Positions 47,800 through 51,575 of a stretch of 51,575 nucleotides of DNA are shown piece by piece; the stretch's first letter is position 1; each line of letters begins with the position of its first letter. The notes beneath the pieces were generated by a model. The model worked only from the letters and a program-made list of their open reading frames with translations. It ran no database searches and had not been told where the DNA came from. The DNA comes from Clostridia bacterium (GTDB lineage Bacteria > Bacillota > Clostridia > Christensenellales > Borkfalkiaceae), in NCBI GenBank assembly GCA_017504655.1, contig JAFVQT010000040.1:1-51575 (forward strand), read 5' to 3'. A program made the translations under genes and the position numbers.

Positions 47800-49563
47800 A
47801 TGAACAGTGAAAACGTAAAAACAGCATTATTTGCCGAAACAGGTGAAGAGCAAGATACGTGCTTTAAGAAAAAAGCAATTTCGGCTTTAGAGGAAATAGT
47901 ATTTTTCGTCTTGCTTTTTGCAATCACCGTAATGGCGTTCATCTATATAAAGCCGTATTATAAAAACAGCGACACAGGCATAAGAGCAGGCGTATACGCT
48001 CAGTCGATTATGGCAATATTGATTGCATGTATTCTCGTGGTTGGCGTTGTGATGATTGCTTTTAAGGGGCTTGACAGAAAAAGCGCAATTTATTTGCTCT
48101 TTATGATAGGCGTTGTTATCAGGCTTTGCTATATGCTTTACACGCCTATAACCTCACGCCAGCACGATACCTTTAACAGATCGCATACAGGTCACGAGGC
48201 GTATGCTTGGACGATTTTTTCTACGGGAAAGCTTCCGGCTACAAACGATTATCAGTTTTATCATCCGCCGTTAAACGCATTTATTCAAGCTAACTTTATG
48301 AAGTTTATGCAGGCGTTTACAACCTTTTTAACCGAGCATTGCGGTTTTAGCGCAGATTATTTTCCCGACAAGTTTTTGCAAAGCTTTTCGTCTTCCAAGC
48401 TTCCCAAGGGCAGTGAAATGAGGTTTTTCCTCTTTTCAACAAATCAGATTCTTGCGGTTATGTATTCCGTTATTACAATGGTTTACGCGTTAAAGCTTGT
48501 AAAGCTGTTTGATTTCAAGGGTAGCACGGCGGTGCTCGTATCTGCAATAGTAATTTTATTCCCACGTCACGTGCAGTTTGCAGGCATGGTCAATAACGAT
48601 GCTCTTTCATATATGTGCTCGGTTTTGGCATTATATTTTGCTGTAAAGTGGCAAAAGAAGGGTAGACAAATATGGAATATTCTGCTTTGCGCTTTATTCG
48701 TGGGGCTTGGTATGATGACAAAGCTTGCAACGGCAACTATTTGCTTGCCAATCGGCGGAATATTCGTCTATGAATTTATTCTTGCCCTGCAGGATTTTAT
48801 CAAGGACATAAAGAGCAAGGAAAAATTAAATATCAAAAAGCATATATATCTGCCTATTCAGTTTATTTGCTTTTTAATCATATGCGCTCCGTTAGGTCTT
48901 TGGTTTCAGGTTTACGCTAAAGCGACGCACGGTCAAGGCTTTGGCTTTGTTTTCGGCAATCTGAACAAGCTTTTGGCAACTGATCACCATTCGCTTTTTG
49001 AAAGACTGTTCTTTACCTTTGATTTTAACGAGTATTTCGGTAGCTTGTACTGCGTATGCTTTAGCGATAAAAATTACGCTTATTACAATAACTACAATTT
49101 ATTCAATTATCAAGTAAGGTCAGCGATTTTCGGTGAATTCAGCTATTGGCAGGGCGAGGGCTTTGCAGTTGTTGCACTGCTGTTTGCCTGGATTTCATGC
49201 TTTGTCCTTGCTATCGGATTAATAAAATGCTTGCTTATTTATATAAAGTATAACCGTAGGCAAGATGTTTTTAAGACAGATGAAAAAATTATAGATATCA
49301 AAGATTTTATCATACTGTTTTTACTCGTAGTATCACAAGTTTTACCCGAAATTTTCTTCTATATAAAGATGCCTTACGCCTGCACTATGGACTTCAGGTA
49401 CGTAATGCCGCTTATTACGGGGCTTGCACTTATGACAGGTTACGTAAAAAAGACGTTGATTTCAGAGGGTTCGGCATTTTCAATAGGGCTAAATAAGGTA
49501 ATGACAATAGTAATAACGGTATTTTTGGTAAGCTCGTCGCTATTTTATTGCACGTGCATTTAG
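47800..49563 (+). CDS. Polytopic glycosyltransferase (GT-C, PMT/ArnT-like)
   Basis: A 587-aa membrane protein with roughly a dozen helices. After the first helix pair it has RSHTGHEAYAWTIFSTGKLP and YQFYHPPLNAFIQ, the kind of loop with acidic and aromatic residues seen in lipid-linked-sugar-dependent glycosyltransferases; PRHVQFAGMVNNDALSYMCS is a second typical segment. It probably transfers a sugar from a polyprenyl phosphate to an envelope acceptor. It lies 11 bases after the flavoprotein gene and 7 bases before gtrA. Confidence 0.7.
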   Translation: MNSENVKTALFAETGEEQDTCFKKKAISALEEIVFFVLLFAITVMAFIYIKPYYKNSDTGIRAGVYAQSIMAILIACILVVGVVMIAFKGLDRKSAIYLLFMIGVVIRLCYMLYTPITSRQHDTFNRSHTGHEAYAWTIFSTGKLPATNDYQFYHPPLNAFIQANFMKFMQAFTTFLTEHCGFSADYFPDKFLQSFSSSKLPKGSEMRFFLFSTNQILAVMYSVITMVYALKLVKLFDFKGSTAVLVSAIVILFPRHVQFAGMVNNDALSYMCSVLALYFAVKWQKKGRQIWNILLCALFVGLGMMTKLATATICLPIGGIFVYEFILALQDFIKDIKSKEKLNIKKHIYLPIQFICFLIICAPLGLWFQVYAKATHGQGFGFVFGNLNKLLATDHHSLFERLFFTFDFNEYFGSLYCVCFSDKNYAYYNNYNLFNYQVRSAIFGEFSYWQGEGFAVVALLFAWISCFVLAIGLIKCLLIYIKYNRRQDVFKTDEKIIDIKDFIILFLLVVSQVLPEIFFYIKMPYACTMDFRYVMPLITGLALMTGYVKKTLISEGSAFSIGLNKVMTIVITVFLVSSSLFYCTCI

Positions 49564-49570
49564 GTGAGTT

Positions 49571-50038
49571 ATGGCACAGACAAAAAAACAGCTTTTTTAT
49601 GAAATTTTCAGATATTTACTCGTAGGCGGTATAGCCACTGTTTTTGACTATGGCGTTTGGTATGCGTTTTTTACGTGGATATTACCCGCATCGATTATAG
49701 GGCAAATATGGGCGGTTGTAATATCTACGGCAATGGGCTTTTTGGCAGGTCTGCTCGTCAACTGGCTTTTATCGCTTACATTTGTGTTCCAAGAGGTAAA
49801 AAACAAGGAAGAGGCAAGCTCGTTTAAGTCATTTGTTATATTTGCTACAGTCGGATTAATCGGCTTGGGCATAACAGAGGTCGGTATGCTGATAGCAAAC
49901 GTATTGCCATCGTTTAAATTTTTCGGTATAATCACCTTTTTAGGTCATGAGTGGAAATGGTGGTTTACTAAGGTTGCAATGACGTGTATCGTGCTTGTGT
50001 GGAATTATATTGGAAGAAAGGTGCTGATTTTTAAATAA
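49571..50038 (+). CDS. GtrA-family membrane protein
   Basis: A 155-aa protein with four helices. EIFRYLLVGGIATVFDYGVW and WLLSLTFVFQEVKNKEEA, with WNYIGRKVLIFK at the end, are GtrA hallmarks. Family members help move undecaprenyl-linked sugars across the membrane for glycosylation, fitting the GT-C enzyme upstream. Weak AGGTGAG before the ATG; translation is probably coupled. Confidence 0.85.
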   Translation: MAQTKKQLFYEIFRYLLVGGIATVFDYGVWYAFFTWILPASIIGQIWAVVISTAMGFLAGLLVNWLLSLTFVFQEVKNKEEASSFKSFVIFATVGLIGLGITEVGMLIANVLPSFKFFGIITFLGHEWKWWFTKVAMTCIVLVWNYIGRKVLIFK

Positions 50039-50079
50039 TGCGCCTATAAGTCGATTAACATATAATATTGGAGGAAATA

Positions 50080-51186
50080 ATGTTAAAAAAGATTACTTCG
50101 TTAATACTCGCAGTTGGGCTTTTCGGCTTTACTGTATCCTGCAAAGCAGGTAGTGACACCAAACCAAAAGAAATCAAAAACGTCATACTTTTAATCGGTG
50201 ACGGTATGGGACCCAACCAGATAAGAGCGGGCGAGCTTTACAAGGAAAGAAAGCTCTTTATGCAGACAATCGAGCAAAGTGTTAAGGTTAACACCTATTC
50301 AGTGTACGGCGATATCACCGACTCGGCAGCGGCTGCAACTGCCCTTGCAACGGGTACGAGCACGAAAAACGGTGTCGTTGGCAGAAATACGGACTTAGTT
50401 GATTTAGAAACTATAGTAGATATTGCACACGGCTTAGGAAAAAGAACCGGTGTTATTACTACTGAAGAGCTTTACGGCGCAACCCCGATGGGCTTTTCAA
50501 GCCATTCGGACAACAGAAATTATCAGGACGAGCTTTTAATTACTGCTGCGCAAAGCAGTAACGTAAACTTATTTGCGTCATACAAGCTCAGCTCGTCAAA
50601 ACAGTATATGGTTGGCTATTTTACCGAAAATGGTTACAAATACGTAGAAAATGCAGACGAAATATCCGAATGCACCGAAGATAAAATCATAGGCTTTTAC
50701 GATATACATGCCCAAGCAGAGCCAATGACAATTGACCCATTATTAGTGTCGTTCGATGGTCTTATAAGCGAGGCGTTGGAGTATTTGGCAAAAGACGAAG
50801 ACGGATTCTTCCTTATGGCAGAGGGTGCACATATTGACCACGGCGGACATAATAACGATATAGAATATATGTTAAGAGAGCTTCTTTCATTCGACGATAT
50901 GGTAAGATACGTTGTAGAATGGGCAAGCAAGCGTGACGATACGTTGGTAATAGTAACTGCCGACCACGAAACGGGTGGCTTAGAGATTTCGGATGAAGCT
51001 CAGTACGGTGAGTTGTTTGATTACTATAGGTGGACGAGTAAAGGTCACACAGGCACAGATGTATGGCTTTTTGCATACGGTGACGAAATAGACTTTAAGA
51101 GTTACTCAACCTTTGAATCAGAAGAGCAAATAAAAAATATAGATGTATTTTCAATTTTAAAGGCTTACGTAAGAGGCGAAGCTTAA
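50080..51186 (+). CDS. phoA: Alkaline phosphatase, lipoprotein
   Basis: A 368-aa secreted phosphomonoesterase. A lipoprotein signal ends TVSC with Cys21. LLIGDGMGPNQI holds metal ligand Asp41; DITDSAAAATALATG holds nucleophile Ser82; EGAHIDHGGHNND, TADHETGG and KGHTGTD supply the remaining metal ligands. It is shorter than Escherichia coli PhoA (about 450) but complete. GGAGG before ATG at 50080. No Pho-box could be confirmed upstream. Confidence 0.92.
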   Translation: MLKKITSLILAVGLFGFTVSCKAGSDTKPKEIKNVILLIGDGMGPNQIRAGELYKERKLFMQTIEQSVKVNTYSVYGDITDSAAAATALATGTSTKNGVVGRNTDLVDLETIVDIAHGLGKRTGVITTEELYGATPMGFSSHSDNRNYQDELLITAAQSSNVNLFASYKLSSSKQYMVGYFTENGYKYVENADEISECTEDKIIGFYDIHAQAEPMTIDPLLVSFDGLISEALEYLAKDEDGFFLMAEGAHIDHGGHNNDIEYMLRELLSFDDMVRYVVEWASKRDDTLVIVTADHETGGLEISDEAQYGELFDYYRWTSKGHTGTDVWLFAYGDEIDFKSYSTFESEEQIKNIDVFSILKAYVRGEA

Positions 51187-51191
51187 TATAA

Positions 51192-51214
51192 AAGAAAGCC
51201 AAACATGGCTTTCT
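51192..51214 (+). terminator. Hairpin between phoA and the tmRNA gene
   Basis: AAGAAAGCC/GGCTTTCTT with a 6-base loop. There is no long T tract, so it may be a weak terminator or a processing site upstream of the tmRNA. Confidence 0.5.
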
Positions 51215-51218
51215 TAAC

Positions 51219-51575
51219 GGGGGTGCACCGGATTCGACTGGATAGAAAGGGGAGAGTATAAGCATACCGCAGGTGCTGACTGCGTAATAACGGCAACTTA
51301 AATTTAAATGCAAATAATAATAATTTTGCTTACGCTGCGTAATTAGTTCAGCGTTGTCGGGTATAGAATTTCCGCTGTTTTATATTTCGGCATCATTTAA
51401 GGCGGAGAACGTTAATTTAGGTCGTATTGTGCTTAGGTTAATGACATTTAGCAATATGCGTTATAAATAGTCGGTTTGCAGACAGTTTATAACTAAGCTT
51501 AAGAGCAAACTAAGTATGTAGAAGGCTTTTCGATTTTTATGCAAGACAGGAGTTCGACTCTCCTCACCTCCACCA
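51219..51575 (+). ncRNA. ssrA: Transfer-messenger RNA (tmRNA)
   Basis: A one-piece tmRNA. The 5' end GGGGGTG pairs with CACCTCC before the encoded ACCA, which is the last base of the window. GGATTCGACTGG is the conserved start of the tRNA-like domain, and GGAGTTCGACTCTCC is the T-arm. The tag frame runs 51310-51342: GCA AAT AAT AAT AAT TTT GCT TAC GCT GCG TAA, giving ANNNNFAYAA. This differs from the ANDENYALAA type by its run of four asparagines but keeps the terminal AA recognised by proteases. Partner smpB is 5 kb upstream. Confidence 0.96.

Overview
The window looks like chromosome from an uncultured, low-GC, endospore-forming member of the Clostridia (Bacillota). Evidence: a sporulation/germination cluster (SPOCS-LysM protein, SpoIIR, SleB, YpeB), Bacillota-style strong Shine-Dalgarno sequences, many promoters close to TTGACA-17-TATAAT, a TPP riboswitch on thiT, and the secG-rnr-smpB order. 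The species cannot be named from sequence alone.

Layout. 1-1880: end of a probable conjugative/integrative element (three minus-strand accessory genes, richer in GC than the rest) abutting a tRNA-Gln(CUG) gene at 2047-2121. 2169-8708: housekeeping genes (DEDDh exonuclease, ThiT with TPP riboswitch, RluA-type pseudouridine synthase, CDF metal exporter, a large secreted membrane-anchored protein). 8857-19976: a compact virus-derived cassette preceded by a LexA/SOS-box match: unknown 176-aa protein, terminase large subunit, two tiny genes, portal, scaffold-like, major capsid, head-tail adaptor-like, beta-rich tail protein, fibre-like protein and a coiled-coil protein. No integrase, repressor, replication, tape-measure, protease or lysis gene is visible, and the terminase retains both its ATPase and nuclease motifs. 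This is the best candidate for an undescribed system: a short-tailed (podovirus-like) domesticated particle or gene-transfer-agent-like locus under SOS control.

20119-33649: RadC, GlyRS, GlnRS, a CvpA-like protein, PnuC with an attenuator-like leader, then SPOCS-LysM, IspE, SpoIIR, SleB, YpeB and FucU. This stretch is bracketed by two copies of a ~354-bp highly structured repeat (20119-20473 and 33296-33649) whose stems differ in sequence but stay paired. Beside the second copy lie a tandem array of ~120-bp structured units (32522-33085) and a tiny lipoprotein gene. 33676-51575: a sugar-nucleotide dehydratase, a Na/Pi transporter, glycolytic genes (pgk, tpiA, gpmI) with a membrane pyrophosphatase between pgk and tpiA, secG-rnr-smpB, an envelope operon (UGM-like flavoprotein, GT-C glycosyltransferase, GtrA), alkaline phosphatase, and the tmRNA gene, which ends exactly at the window edge.

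A recurring regulatory theme is leaderless expression: the exonuclease, the RluA-type enzyme and SmpB each have a near-consensus promoter with a 17-bp spacer that places the predicted +1 on or one base before the A of the start codon, with no Shine-Dalgarno sequence.
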